DNA from: Bacteriovoracaceae bacterium UBA3083
GTDB lineage: Bacteria > Bdellovibrionota > Bacteriovoracia > Bacteriovoracales > Bacteriovoracaceae
DNA: 64,000 nt
Assembly: GCA_002366565.1 (NCBI GenBank)
Contig: DFBJ01000013.1
Location: 62,001 to 126,000, forward strand
Direction of reading: 5' to 3'
Below are positions 44,097 to 53,293 of the stretch, piece after piece. The notes under the pieces are model-generated. The model was given only the letters and a program-made list of their open reading frames with translations, was not told the origin of the DNA and searched no databases. The stretch's first letter is position 1; every line of letters starts with the position of its first letter. The position numbers and the translations under genes were made by a program.

Positions 44097-44604
44097 AGGC
44101 CATCACTCCTCTACTCATTCTATCTTTTAAAAGCTTCATTCCTTTAGTTATTTCTTCAGGACCAGGAGGACATCCTGGAATAAAAATATCTACAGGAATC
44201 TCCTTAGATATATCTGGGACTATATTGAAAGATGAAAAAGGGCCGCCACTCATAGGACATGCGCCAATAACGACTACCCATTTCTCTTTTGGCATTTCAT
44301 TATATATGTCTTTAAGGATTGAAAACATTTTAAGGTTTATTGATCCACTAACGATCAGTAAATCACTATTTTGCGCCTCAAACTTCTCAGAGAAAAAGTT
44401 ATCTTCTAAGTACTGATCATCAAAAATAGAATAGTACTCATTTGAACAACACGCTGTAGCAAATGTAAATGGAACAGTTGAGTGTGTATTCACCCAATTA
44501 TGAAACTTACTTAAAAATGAATCTGACCTTGTGGTAAGAGCAAGGTCCTCAATTCCACTAGGAGATTGAACCTTATCAAACCTTAGCTTAGGCATTTTTG
44601 CCAT
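44083..44604 (-). CDS. NuoB-like [4Fe-4S] subunit
   Basis: All four ligands of the complex I cluster N2 are present: Cys52-Cys53 (TACCSNE), Cys116 (IGACPMSGG) and Cys145 (IPGCPPGPEEI). In the family this subunit delivers electrons at the quinone site between NuoCD and the membrane arm. From the ATG at 44604 (MAKMPKLRF) AAAGGAG lies five bases upstream; a longer TTG frame would contain this site. It is the first gene of the operon. The gene upstream encodes an unrelated lipoprotein, and no NuoA/H/J-N genes are adjacent. Confidence 0.85.
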   Translation of the reverse strand: MAKMPKLRFDKVQSPSGIEDLALTTRSDSFLSKFHNWVNTHSTVPFTFATACCSNEYYSIFDDQYLEDNFFSEKFEAQNSDLLIVSGSINLKMFSILKDIYNEMPKEKWVVVIGACPMSGGPFSSFNIVPDISKEIPVDIFIPGCPPGPEEITKGMKLLKDRMSRGVMACEHS

Positions 44605-44665
44605 GTAAGCTCCTTTATACAATATCTAATTATATTAAGGAGATAACCAGCAAAAGTAAACTAGC

Positions 44666-46186
44666 CTATCTTACGATTAAGCTTTCAAAGGAATCTTTCA
44701 TATCCCCAAAATTGGACCAATTAACATCCTGCGGAAAAATAGATAATTTTTGCCTTCTGTCTTTATCACAAACGTATCCATCACCAAGGTCACGAACCCA
44801 AGAGTAGAGTTTTTGATGACTCGCACCATTTCCATGATCATATTCTATGAACCTGAAGTGATCCTGGAATGAGCCACTGAGACCAGCTTGTATATTGATA
44901 CTCATATCAAATGCACTATTGAGCTCTCGAGTAGTACAGTTTTTAATACTATCCTTAAACGAGTACATTCTTTTTCCAGAACTTGTGACAGGATTCTTTA
45001 CCCAAGCAGTTCTAGAACATGAGTAAATATACCCAGTCTCTTCAGTATTAAAGAATGATGTTAGATAACTAAAAAACCACATTCTTTCTTTATCACTATT
45101 AATACTCGTATCACGGACAAATTGTTGGCAAGTCTTGTAACGATCTTTATATTTTGAGTAAAAGTGCTTAAAGAAGTGTGAAAAATCCTTTATCTCTAGC
45201 TCTCTTTCTTTAACTTTCGCAGAGCGTTCTTCTAATCGTTCTGCACTTACAACGTTGCCAGTAAATGTATCTCTTTTTACAACAACTTTAGTCTTATTCT
45301 TCTCAGGCATATCCTTAGCTAACTTTCCACTTTCTTCATATGCTTTGATGGCCTGAACAGTCTTCCATGTATAGTCATAAAGAGCTTGGCAGCTATTTCT
45401 AACAGTTTTCATCTCATCAAAGTTAAAGAGATGGCCTTTTGTTAAAGCAATTTTAAAAGCTTCTTTAGGACCAATATTTCCAGTAATCCTATAACTAGGA
45501 GTTGGTGTACCACCAGAGAGCTTTCTACCATTTGAATTTTGGATAAATGCTACGGACTCGTCCCAATCTATAACCTTCTTAAGTTGATTAATATTATTTA
45601 CTTTTTTTAACTTCGGATCTGTAGGACTAACTGCAACGAGTAGTATTCTTGATTGCCACTTATTAAAGCCTCTACATGGGTATGAATTGCAATACTGTAA
45701 CAATACCCCACCTACTATACGAATTCTCTGAGATCTAGTTGGAGCTATTTCAAATTCTTGAAAATACCGACTTTGGCCAAAGACAATTACTTTTTGCGGA
45801 CTTCCTAATTGATCTAACAATCGAGGGACGATTCCTTCAGAATAAGGAGGGCGGTCAATTGTGCCAGGATATTTTTTCCATACATCTTCCTGTGAACAAA
45901 AATTATGTTTTCTATAAAGCTTTCCAGATCTTAAATCAATTTCATACTTACTCTGAGAACCGACAGGCGTCGTCATCACAAAATTTAAAGAATTATCAGT
46001 TTTTGAAGCAAATGGTACTAAGTCAAAAAATGGATGGATAAGATACTCACCATCATAGCTACGATCATTATAGAGCTTATCCGTTGCCATCCACGAAGGC
46101 TTAGCATTGATAGACTCAACTCTTTGCGTTCTCTTAGCACAAGCAGCAGAGAGCAAGACTAGACATAAAATTAATGTCTTTTTCAT
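44666..46186 (-). CDS. Large lipoprotein of unknown function
   Basis: Signal peptide with lipobox LLSAAC (MKKTLILCLVLLSAAC). The 490-residue mature protein is soluble with many aromatic residues and about ten Cys. No family recognised. It precedes the NuoB-like gene by 61 bases on the same strand, with no terminator between, so the two could be co-transcribed. A functional link to the redox module is possible but is not shown by the sequence. Confidence 0.65.
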   Translation of the reverse strand: MKKTLILCLVLLSAACAKRTQRVESINAKPSWMATDKLYNDRSYDGEYLIHPFFDLVPFASKTDNSLNFVMTTPVGSQSKYEIDLRSGKLYRKHNFCSQEDVWKKYPGTIDRPPYSEGIVPRLLDQLGSPQKVIVFGQSRYFQEFEIAPTRSQRIRIVGGVLLQYCNSYPCRGFNKWQSRILLVAVSPTDPKLKKVNNINQLKKVIDWDESVAFIQNSNGRKLSGGTPTPSYRITGNIGPKEAFKIALTKGHLFNFDEMKTVRNSCQALYDYTWKTVQAIKAYEESGKLAKDMPEKNKTKVVVKRDTFTGNVVSAERLEERSAKVKERELEIKDFSHFFKHFYSKYKDRYKTCQQFVRDTSINSDKERMWFFSYLTSFFNTEETGYIYSCSRTAWVKNPVTSSGKRMYSFKDSIKNCTTRELNSAFDMSINIQAGLSGSFQDHFRFIEYDHGNGASHQKLYSWVRDLGDGYVCDKDRRQKLSIFPQDVNWSNFGDMKDSFESLIVR

Positions 46187-46314
46187 TTAGAACATCCCTA
46201 TTCATAATATTTTAAACTTAATTAATTTTAACACAGTGTTCTTAGCTTTCAAGCAATCTCATTTTTTTAAAATCTTTGGCTAGACATTTCAAAATACTCT
46301 GGTAAAGTTGTGTT

Positions 46315-46320
46315 TATAAT
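46315..46320 (+). promoter_or_regulatory. TATAAT box immediately upstream of the tRNA
   Basis: The consensus -10 box ends four bases before the mature tRNA 5' end and has no good -35 partner. An alternative promoter is TAGACA (46281-46286), 16 bases, TAAAGT (46303-46308), which would start transcription at about 46315. Confidence 0.45.
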
Positions 46321-46324
46321 TTCT

Positions 46325-46411
46325 GCCCTGGTGATGAAATCGGTAGACATACGGGATTTAAAATCCCGGGGCTTCACGGCCGTGCCGGTTCAAGTCCGGC
46401 CCGGGGCACCA
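46325..46411 (+). tRNA. tRNA-Leu (anticodon UAA)
   Basis: An 87-base type II tRNA with the 3' CCA encoded (46409-46411). Acceptor stem GCCCTGG (46325-46331) pairs with CCGGGGC (46401-46407, one G-U). The anticodon arm CGGGA-TTTAAAA-TCCCG puts anticodon TAA at 46359-46361, reading UUA codons. A long variable arm and a T arm with GGTTCAAGTCC are visible. It is a single-gene unit closed by a terminator. Confidence 0.97.
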
Positions 46412-46418
46412 TCTTAAA

Positions 46419-46448
46419 AAACCCTTGTTTTTACAAGGGTTTTTTTTT
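46419..46448 (+). terminator. Rho-independent terminator after tRNA-Leu
   Basis: ACCCTTGT (46421-46428) and ACAAGGGT (46433-46440) pair perfectly, extended by A-T pairs, followed by nine T. Confidence 0.94.
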
Positions 46449-46496
46449 GCCTTAAAATGAATTATCCAATCACATTTTTTCTACTTAAGGGATGTA

Positions 46497-46892
46497 ATGA
46501 ATAGTTCAAATCCAGTCACGATTATAGCTGTAAGAGATGTTTCTAAAACTTCTAAACTTTTCTCAACTCTTTTTAATTGGAAAAGTACTCATGGCGGAAA
46601 TGAATTTGATATCCTTGTTGACGAAAATAATATTCCTTCACTTTTAATTCACGATTTTAATACAGATGAACATAGAAGGTTCAAGGGCCTAAATCGAAGA
46701 TTAGGAGTAGGATTATCTATTTATGTTTTCGTAGATGATATCGATAGTATTTACAAAAAAGTAAAACGAAAGAAACTTGAAATAATAGAACCTTTGCTCT
46801 TAAACGATAACTCTCAAGCTAGAGAGTTCACTTTTAAAATAAGTGAAGGTTATCAGTTTTCAGTCTGTGACTCTAGTCATTGGTTATTTTGA
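46497..46892 (+). CDS. VOC (glyoxalase/bleomycin-resistance fold) protein
   Basis: A 131-residue vicinal-oxygen-chelate protein. It has the usual SNPVTIIAVRDVSKTSKLFSTLF opening, a GLSIYVFVDDIDSIYKKVKR strand-helix unit and a final GYQFSVCD strand. Members include glyoxalase I and many enzymes and binding proteins. Metal ligands cannot be assigned with confidence. The ribosome site is AAGGGA. It is apparently a single gene, convergent with the large coiled-coil gene. Confidence 0.8.
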   Translation: MNSSNPVTIIAVRDVSKTSKLFSTLFNWKSTHGGNEFDILVDENNIPSLLIHDFNTDEHRRFKGLNRRLGVGLSIYVFVDDIDSIYKKVKRKKLEIIEPLLLNDNSQAREFTFKISEGYQFSVCDSSHWLF

Positions 46893-46967
46893 ATAGGTGC
46901 CGATTAGAATTTAGAGTGGAGAGACTCGTCTCCTAAAGCTATATTACATACTTCAGGTAATAAATAA

Positions 46968-49328
46968 TTAGGCTACTTGCTTTGTCTTATTTAAATAATT
47001 ATTGATATAGAAAGTGATATCATCTTTCGCTACTTCAGGAAGGTCAACAAACATTAAGCCAATACCTTTAGGTCTTGCCGTAGATATATTCTTAACCTGT
47101 GCAACACACTGAAAAGGATTATCAAGTGCACCAGCAGAGAATAAAATTCTCCCTTTTTTATCAATTGTTAAATCATCACTTAACTTATTTAACTCAATGA
47201 AGATTCCACCAAGACTGAGACTCGTACAATAACCTCTATGCTCTACTCCATTAATTTCAAAAGTAACAAGCTCATAAAAAGGCACTCTCATAGATGTTCG
47301 TTTAATAAAGTATCTAGTATTATTCCCAGACCCATGCGTAGATACAGGTACTGATAATTCGAAAATATCAGATTTAACTTTATAAAACTCGGTACCTTTT
47401 TTGATTTTTACATTCTTGTCTAATTCACCATTGATTTTCATATTATATATTTCAGAGAAATCATAAGGCCCTGTTGGCTCTTGTCCATCTCTAGCGACCA
47501 TCCAAATACGTTCATTAGTAACTTCAAAAGCATCACCAATTAAACGATTTAGTTCTTCATCATCACTCTTATCTGATAAGTCATTAACAGCAAGGTTATC
47601 ATCATGAACTTCAGTATTTTTAAATTCATCAATTTTAAGCATCAGAGTTTTTTCTCTACTCTTAGCTTCCTCTAATTCTTTCAATTTCTCAGAATAATTA
47701 TCATTAACACCATCAAATTTTTCATTGAGGGAATCTATAATATCCTCACTCTGCTTCTTTAATTTATTAAATTGCTCACTACGTTCACTATAGTCACGTT
47801 TTAATTTCTTATGAGAATCTGATAAGTCATTGTAAGCTTTCTTATATTTAGCAGTTCTTTCTTTTAAAGAGTTATACTTAGTGATCAGTTGCTTGTTGTC
47901 AGATCTCAAGTTATTGATAAGCTTATCAATTTTTACATCTGATTCATAATGACCATCTCTCTCATCGTATAATGAATCCCTTTCAGAAGTAATAACTGCA
48001 AGCTCATATTGTAGTGACTCAACCTGATTTCTAGACTTATTAAGTTCCTCTTTCAAGTGTTTAACTGAAGCATTTTCTTCAACGAAACTACTTTCAATTT
48101 TCTTTTTATTTCTTTTAACTTCTAACTTATAATTCTGTTCTAATTCTTTAAATTGAGATGCAAGATTTATATATTTATTCTTTAAACTCTTCTCATCAGA
48201 AGATTCACTTTTTCGTAAAGACAATTCACTATTGAGACTAGATAATTCATGCTTTAGACTAGATAATTCTGCACGAGAGCTCTCTAAATCTTGATGAAGG
48301 CTCTTATTCTCAGAAAGTATTTCTCTATATTTATTTTCAAATTCATCTTTCTGCATAACAAGAGAGTTAAGCTTACTACGATCATCAGAAAAAGACATAT
48401 TCATTGAATGAATCTCTTTAGAATGCTCATCTTTAATCTTAATTATTTTATCATTGAAAAACTTTTCGATATCTTTTAATTCATTAGTCAGTAGACTAAT
48501 CTTTTTCTCTAAAAGTTCCTGCTCACCACCTGCTGGTCCACGCAAAAGATAGTCCATGGCCTTTGAAAGTAATTCATCATTACGACTAGCTTTAGGTACT
48601 GCATTCTTATCTTGCCTAAGTAATATTTTCAATTGTTTATTCTGAGAGCGTTCTAACTTAAGAGCATATACAAGTGATTTATTTCTCTCTGAAAGTTTAA
48701 AGTTAACTTTTTCAATTGATAACGACTTATCTAATTCAAATTGATGTTCAGTTTTTAAAACACTTACTTCCCTAACAGCATTAGCTTTTACTTCCTCAAC
48801 TAACTTTAAGCTATCAATTTTTTCATTCTCTAGCTTTACTAATGAATTATTTAATTCAGAATTTTCATTCTTAAGATTTTGAATAATATCTTCAAGTTCA
48901 AGATTGATTGATTTAATACCTTCGAGTTCATAATTTTTTTCTGCTAGCTTACACTCAGAATCTTCAAGCATTATTTCTAAAGTACTTTCTTTAGACTCAC
49001 TGATTGTTTTAGAGAGTCCTAAAGTATATTGAAGTAAGTACTCATAGTCTGAGTCAATATCAGAGGAGAATTCACCTGTAGGTAGTTTATGAGGAGGAGT
49101 AAAGTCAGGACACTCTTTTGGATCAGAATCTTTAAATTCATAAAACGTATCTTTTAATACGCGAATATCTTGTACTAAGCACCACTTCTTAATTCTAAGA
49201 TCAAAGACATAGCTATTCCCATCAAGCTTTCCGCTATCAAGAAGAGATACAATTTCAAAAACATCAATATGTTTTAGAACTTTGTCTGAATTTTGAATGA
49301 GATAATACTTAGTAATTTGTTCCTCCAA
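46968..49328 (-). CDS. Coiled-coil protein with GYF-like and PilZ domains
   Basis: A GYF_2-like domain (~5-55: YYLIQNSDK..FDLRIKKWCLV) is followed by ~500 residues of coiled coil. A second GYF_2-like domain follows (~610-655: MVARDGQEPTGPYDF). The C-terminal PilZ domain (~675-780) has the c-di-GMP motif Arg-x3-Arg (RTSMRVPF), but the second motif reads CTSLSLGGIF, without the usual Asp/Asn. The protein is large, cytoplasmic by look, and possibly a c-di-GMP-responsive scaffold. The start is unsettled: TTG at 49328 overlaps the strong GGAGG, whereas ATT at 49316 sits five bases after it. Confidence 0.75.
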   Translation of the reverse strand: MEEQITKYYLIQNSDKVLKHIDVFEIVSLLDSGKLDGNSYVFDLRIKKWCLVQDIRVLKDTFYEFKDSDPKECPDFTPPHKLPTGEFSSDIDSDYEYLLQYTLGLSKTISESKESTLEIMLEDSECKLAEKNYELEGIKSINLELEDIIQNLKNENSELNNSLVKLENEKIDSLKLVEEVKANAVREVSVLKTEHQFELDKSLSIEKVNFKLSERNKSLVYALKLERSQNKQLKILLRQDKNAVPKASRNDELLSKAMDYLLRGPAGGEQELLEKKISLLTNELKDIEKFFNDKIIKIKDEHSKEIHSMNMSFSDDRSKLNSLVMQKDEFENKYREILSENKSLHQDLESSRAELSSLKHELSSLNSELSLRKSESSDEKSLKNKYINLASQFKELEQNYKLEVKRNKKKIESSFVEENASVKHLKEELNKSRNQVESLQYELAVITSERDSLYDERDGHYESDVKIDKLINNLRSDNKQLITKYNSLKERTAKYKKAYNDLSDSHKKLKRDYSERSEQFNKLKKQSEDIIDSLNEKFDGVNDNYSEKLKELEEAKSREKTLMLKIDEFKNTEVHDDNLAVNDLSDKSDDEELNRLIGDAFEVTNERIWMVARDGQEPTGPYDFSEIYNMKINGELDKNVKIKKGTEFYKVKSDIFELSVPVSTHGSGNNTRYFIKRTSMRVPFYELVTFEINGVEHRGYCTSLSLGGIFIELNKLSDDLTIDKKGRILFSAGALDNPFQCVAQVKNISTARPKGIGLMFVDLPEVAKDDITFYINNYLNKTKQVA

Positions 49329-49425
49329 AAGACTAATCTGACTGACTTATCGGTACAATTAGTGATAAACTCAACTATTTTAATGCCAAAAAATTTAATT
49401 TTATGCCCTAACTCACTATTTTTAC

Positions 49426-50424
49426 ATGAACACACTTTTGAAAAAAAAGATTTATAACTTCAAAAATGAGCTTCTAAAGCTTCATGACCCTGCTCGCTTT
49501 AATACACTCTGTGATGAATTCTTCGAGTATAATTACAGTTCTGTAGAAGAAAGCTTAGTAGATAATGCAGCACCTATAGAATTGTATCTAAGTGAAGCTT
49601 TAAAAGAAGAGGCATTAAATACTAGTTGGTATGACTATTACCAACTTATGAAATATACAAATAATAAAGTATTAGATGTTGGGTCAGGATATTCAAAAGG
49701 AACTCTTCTCTCTTTAACTCTTGGGTATGGAAATATCTATTCAGTAGAATTTGTGCCTGAACGTATTCAATGGGCTATAACTAAGGCATTAGAGCTCAAT
49801 TTGGATACGTCATACTTTAAATACGCTGATGCATTAAGCATAGATCACTCAGAGTTTGATATTTTTCTTATATATCAGCCGACAGGAAAATTTTTAACAA
49901 GTCTATTAAATAAACTTACAATATTTGATGATAAAGAAATTTGGGCAATAGAATCTCACGGAGATCTGATCTATAGACTAAGCCTAGACACACGTCTAAT
50001 ACATAAGAAACAAATACTAAGCTTAAGTTCAAAGAGACACGACAATTCAATTTACTCCTTCAAAACACAGTGTAATGACCTCACTCCTCTATTAGAATTT
50101 GAAAAGTCTTTATATAGTAAAGAATATCTAGAATATTCAGACTTCAATAGTATTTTTGGGAAGTTTTCATGGATAATGAGTACGAAAAATGCATTTGTAG
50201 ATTATATAGATGGAGTGGCGACACTAGAAGTTAATGGTAAAAGAATAACTTTGGAAAAAGAACTATCAAACTTGAAGTTTGTGAGTTCTCTTAATAACTT
50301 TCAAAAAAAATATTTAAACCAGTCTTATATAGACTTTAAAGGAAGAAGACAGAGAATTATAAAAGTTATTTCCTATCCTGAAGACTCACTTGAACTAAGT
50401 ACTTCAGGAAGAATTACTTTATAA
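49426..50424 (+). CDS. SAM-dependent methyltransferase-like protein
   Basis: A class I methyltransferase core is visible: VLDVGSGYSKGTLLSL (SAM loop, ~85-100), SVEFVPERIQWA (acidic residue after strand 2), SYFKYADALS and FDIFLIYQPTGKF. The first ~80 residues and the last ~120 are not conserved with families I know. Substrate unknown. It lies, on the opposite strand, between two very large coiled-coil genes, and its end is three bases from the end of the second. Confidence 0.65.
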   Translation: MNTLLKKKIYNFKNELLKLHDPARFNTLCDEFFEYNYSSVEESLVDNAAPIELYLSEALKEEALNTSWYDYYQLMKYTNNKVLDVGSGYSKGTLLSLTLGYGNIYSVEFVPERIQWAITKALELNLDTSYFKYADALSIDHSEFDIFLIYQPTGKFLTSLLNKLTIFDDKEIWAIESHGDLIYRLSLDTRLIHKKQILSLSSKRHDNSIYSFKTQCNDLTPLLEFEKSLYSKEYLEYSDFNSIFGKFSWIMSTKNAFVDYIDGVATLEVNGKRITLEKELSNLKFVSSLNNFQKKYLNQSYIDFKGRRQRIIKVISYPEDSLELSTSGRITL

Positions 50425-50427
50425 TAA

Positions 50428-53154
50428 CTATGCCGCTTTCTTTTTCTTAGCTTCACTAAGAGAATGTACATTCTTTTTAAGCTCTTTTATATCTTCTTGT
50501 AAGTCTTCAATATATTTATTACCTTCTTCGACTTCAGCATGTTGCTTAACATTCTTGCCCAATAAATCTTCTATTAAGCTAACATATCTATTCTTAGTTT
50601 TTTCAAGCTCAGTAATTAGGACTAATTGCTGTTCCTTATCAGAGCTAATATCTCGATCCTTGCTTGAAAGAGAGTTAAATTTTTCTTTCATTAAAGATAA
50701 CTCTTGTTTCTTTGACTTAATCTCTTCTTTCATCGTCGATACATTCATATTTGAATCTACAAGTGTTGAATTCGCCTTTTGAAAATTTGACTTATACTTA
50801 GAGACCTCAAGCGATAGTTGCTGAGAAACCTTAGCAAGACTAATAGACTCACTCTCCTTCTTAGAAATTAATTGTTTTCTTATTTCAATCTGAGATGCCA
50901 GTTTATGTAATTCATCATTATATTCTGATATTGTAGAAGTAAGCCTTTTATGTCGGGCCTCTCCAGTTATAAGCTTAGAGTTTAAGTCTCGATACTCTTC
51001 TTGCTTTCTTACAACATCAGATTCAAGAGAACTTCTAACTCTCTCGAGATTGAGAATCTTCTGCTCTAACTCATTTCTATAAGAGATTGTATCATTAGAT
51101 AATTCTGTAAATTCACTCTTTTTAGATCGTAATTGATTCAGTTTTTCATTACCAGTATTTAGTTGAGATTTAAGCTCTGCATTTCTCTTACCGACTTCTT
51201 CAAGTTCACCTTCTAGTGAGCTTATGATGCTTTTCTCACCATAAACTTCACTTTCGATTTCCTGAAGTTTCGTATTGTATAGATTATTCTTTTGCTCTAG
51301 AGACAATTTTTCGTCAAACTTCTTGTGCTTTTCTGCTTTTAAATTTGTATTCAGTTCTTGATAATGCTCACACTTACTACTCGCGATATCAATTAAAGAA
51401 TTCAGCTCAATAATATCTTCAGAGATATTTCTTTTTTCTTTGAGAATTACTTTAATTTTATATTTTAATTCATTGAAGCTATTCGTTAGGGACTCTAGCT
51501 GTTCGTTTCGACTATCTTTTTTTAATTTTAAAGAATCAAGTTGCTCGGCCTGCCTTTTAACATTTGCTTCAAGGTTTCCAAATTCTATTTGCTTATACTC
51601 AATTTTTTTTGAAGTTCTCTCACATTCACTTTTTAAGCTTGATAATGTTTCAATGTTTATTTCACTAGCTTCAAAAGCCTCATTGATAGCAGTATCAAGT
51701 TTTTCACTCTCTTGAGTAACTACTTCTAACCTACTCTTATATTGGCCAACAAGATTCTCATTCTTACTATTTTCGTGTTTTATTTGATTAAGCTTTCTAG
51801 ACAAAGACTCTTGACGTACTTTCTCTGACTCTAGAGTACTAAGCAGTGCCTCAGCTTCTCTTTTTAGATTAAAACTTTCATCTTCAACTTGATCAAGTCT
51901 CCTTGACTTCAACTCAAATATCTTAGAATATTTCTCTACTTCTTGTTTTCTTTTTACAAGTGTTTCTTTCAGCTGGTCTTTTTGATTTTCAAATTCATCA
52001 ATACTTTTCTGCAATTGAAAGATTTTAGACTCATATGATTCAATGACTGTCTTCTTAGATGCAATATCTGAACTTAGTGATCTATTGTCCTCTGTTAAGT
52101 TGAACGCTATAGACTCGTACTCTTTACATTCATTATACAATTTCGACTTTTTAAGGTCATATTCTTTTACTTTAGTCTTAAGCTTATTGCTTTCAAATAT
52201 TAATGATTCTTTCTTTGTTTTTAATTCATTTATCTCAGCTTCAAATTTCTTAATATCTACTTTCAACTGTTCAAATTCACTAGAAACCTTAGCCTCTAAG
52301 GACCTTCCATTTTCAATATCTTCTTTTAAAATCTCTATACTGGTATTCTTCTGGTCAACCTCTTTATTTTTTAGCTCAATATCTCTTAGAAGATTTTTTA
52401 TATTCTCTTTATTTACAGATATCTGTTTTTTATATTTATTAATTAAATCTAAATTTGCCTTATGAATCTCTTCAATTTCGTTTTTATCTCTATGAATACT
52501 TGCCAACTTCTCAGTTAAAGCACCATTTTCTTTTGATAACTTTGAAATCTCTTCTTTTGATTCTTTCTTCTTCTCTCTAACCTTATTGAGCTCTTTCTCA
52601 AGGGAGGAATTCACTACAAAAAGATCATTCTTTTCACTACTTAAACTATCAATTTGTCTTGATTGTTCAATAATCTCTTCTCTTAAACTCTTAAGAGAAC
52701 TTCTAAATGTATTATTCTTATCATTTTCAAACTTTTGTTTTTCCTCTAAGTCTAATTTCAAAATATTTAAATCTTTTAATTCTTTTCTACTTTTAGACAA
52801 AGTATCATAGTCTTTCTTACGTAATTTTCTTAGAGTCGTAATTTCTGATTGCTTGGTACTTAACTCTTCACTCTCTTCCTTTTGTAATTCTTCACTTACT
52901 TCGCCAGAGTTTAGTTCAACTTCTTCCTGCTCTACACTTTCTTTAACTGGGACATTTGAGTGATTCTTCTGATACTCATCTTTATTGAAGGTCGGAGGAA
53001 TTACCTCACTTAGAGAATAATTAAAATCAAACTTGTTAGATTCCTCAATAATTGGAGGATAGAGACCTAACGTCTGGTCCTCAAAAGAAGAAACAGTCTT
53101 CTCTTTAGTCATACTCTTTAACTTTTCATGTAAATTAAACTTTTTCTTCGTCAT
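50428..53154 (-). CDS. Very long coiled-coil protein
   Basis: A 908-residue protein. After a ~50-residue disordered start (with PPIIEES, VIPPTFNKDEY), residues ~60-900 are almost entirely heptad-patterned Glu/Lys/Ser/Leu coiled coil, ending in a Lys-rich tail (SEAKKKKAA). There is no ATPase head, so it is not an SMC protein. GAGGG five bases before the ATG at 53154 sets the start. It may be a cytoskeletal or scaffold filament. Composition (Ser, Lys, Glu) resembles the other coiled-coil protein at 46968. Confidence 0.75.
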   Translation of the reverse strand: MTKKKFNLHEKLKSMTKEKTVSSFEDQTLGLYPPIIEESNKFDFNYSLSEVIPPTFNKDEYQKNHSNVPVKESVEQEEVELNSGEVSEELQKEESEELSTKQSEITTLRKLRKKDYDTLSKSRKELKDLNILKLDLEEKQKFENDKNNTFRSSLKSLREEIIEQSRQIDSLSSEKNDLFVVNSSLEKELNKVREKKKESKEEISKLSKENGALTEKLASIHRDKNEIEEIHKANLDLINKYKKQISVNKENIKNLLRDIELKNKEVDQKNTSIEILKEDIENGRSLEAKVSSEFEQLKVDIKKFEAEINELKTKKESLIFESNKLKTKVKEYDLKKSKLYNECKEYESIAFNLTEDNRSLSSDIASKKTVIESYESKIFQLQKSIDEFENQKDQLKETLVKRKQEVEKYSKIFELKSRRLDQVEDESFNLKREAEALLSTLESEKVRQESLSRKLNQIKHENSKNENLVGQYKSRLEVVTQESEKLDTAINEAFEASEINIETLSSLKSECERTSKKIEYKQIEFGNLEANVKRQAEQLDSLKLKKDSRNEQLESLTNSFNELKYKIKVILKEKRNISEDIIELNSLIDIASSKCEHYQELNTNLKAEKHKKFDEKLSLEQKNNLYNTKLQEIESEVYGEKSIISSLEGELEEVGKRNAELKSQLNTGNEKLNQLRSKKSEFTELSNDTISYRNELEQKILNLERVRSSLESDVVRKQEEYRDLNSKLITGEARHKRLTSTISEYNDELHKLASQIEIRKQLISKKESESISLAKVSQQLSLEVSKYKSNFQKANSTLVDSNMNVSTMKEEIKSKKQELSLMKEKFNSLSSKDRDISSDKEQQLVLITELEKTKNRYVSLIEDLLGKNVKQHAEVEEGNKYIEDLQEDIKELKKNVHSLSEAKKKKAA

Positions 53155-53251
53155 GAAGACCCTCATATTACGCAATTTGACTCATATGTCTTATCGAGGA
53201 TCATTTGGGGAAAATTGAATGAACGTTATTTAATTTGGGGAATTGGATAAT

Positions 53252-53290
53252 TTTGCCTAAGACCGAGAAGAAGCCTCAGTCTTAGGCAAA
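53252..53290 (-). other. Strong stem-loop after lpdA
   Basis: TTTGCCTAAGAC (53252-53263) and GTCTTAGGCAAA (53279-53290) form a perfect 12-bp stem three bases after the lpdA stop. No T run follows on the minus strand (ATTATCC), so it is either a weak terminator or an mRNA-stabilising hairpin at the end of the sucA-sucB-lpdA message. Confidence 0.7.
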
Positions 53291-53293
53291 TTA

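Noticed and set aside
46918..46933. Short hairpin GGAGA/TCTCC between the VOC and coiled-coil genes
   Set aside because: Only five base pairs with alternative pairings and no T tract, so not called a terminator.
52043..52465. 140-codon open frame on the plus strand inside the long coiled-coil gene
   Set aside because: It is antisense to a Glu/Lys/Ser-rich coiled coil, where the complement gives Phe/Leu/Ser-rich open frames without signal, domain or ribosome site; similar shadows occur at 51440 and 52586.
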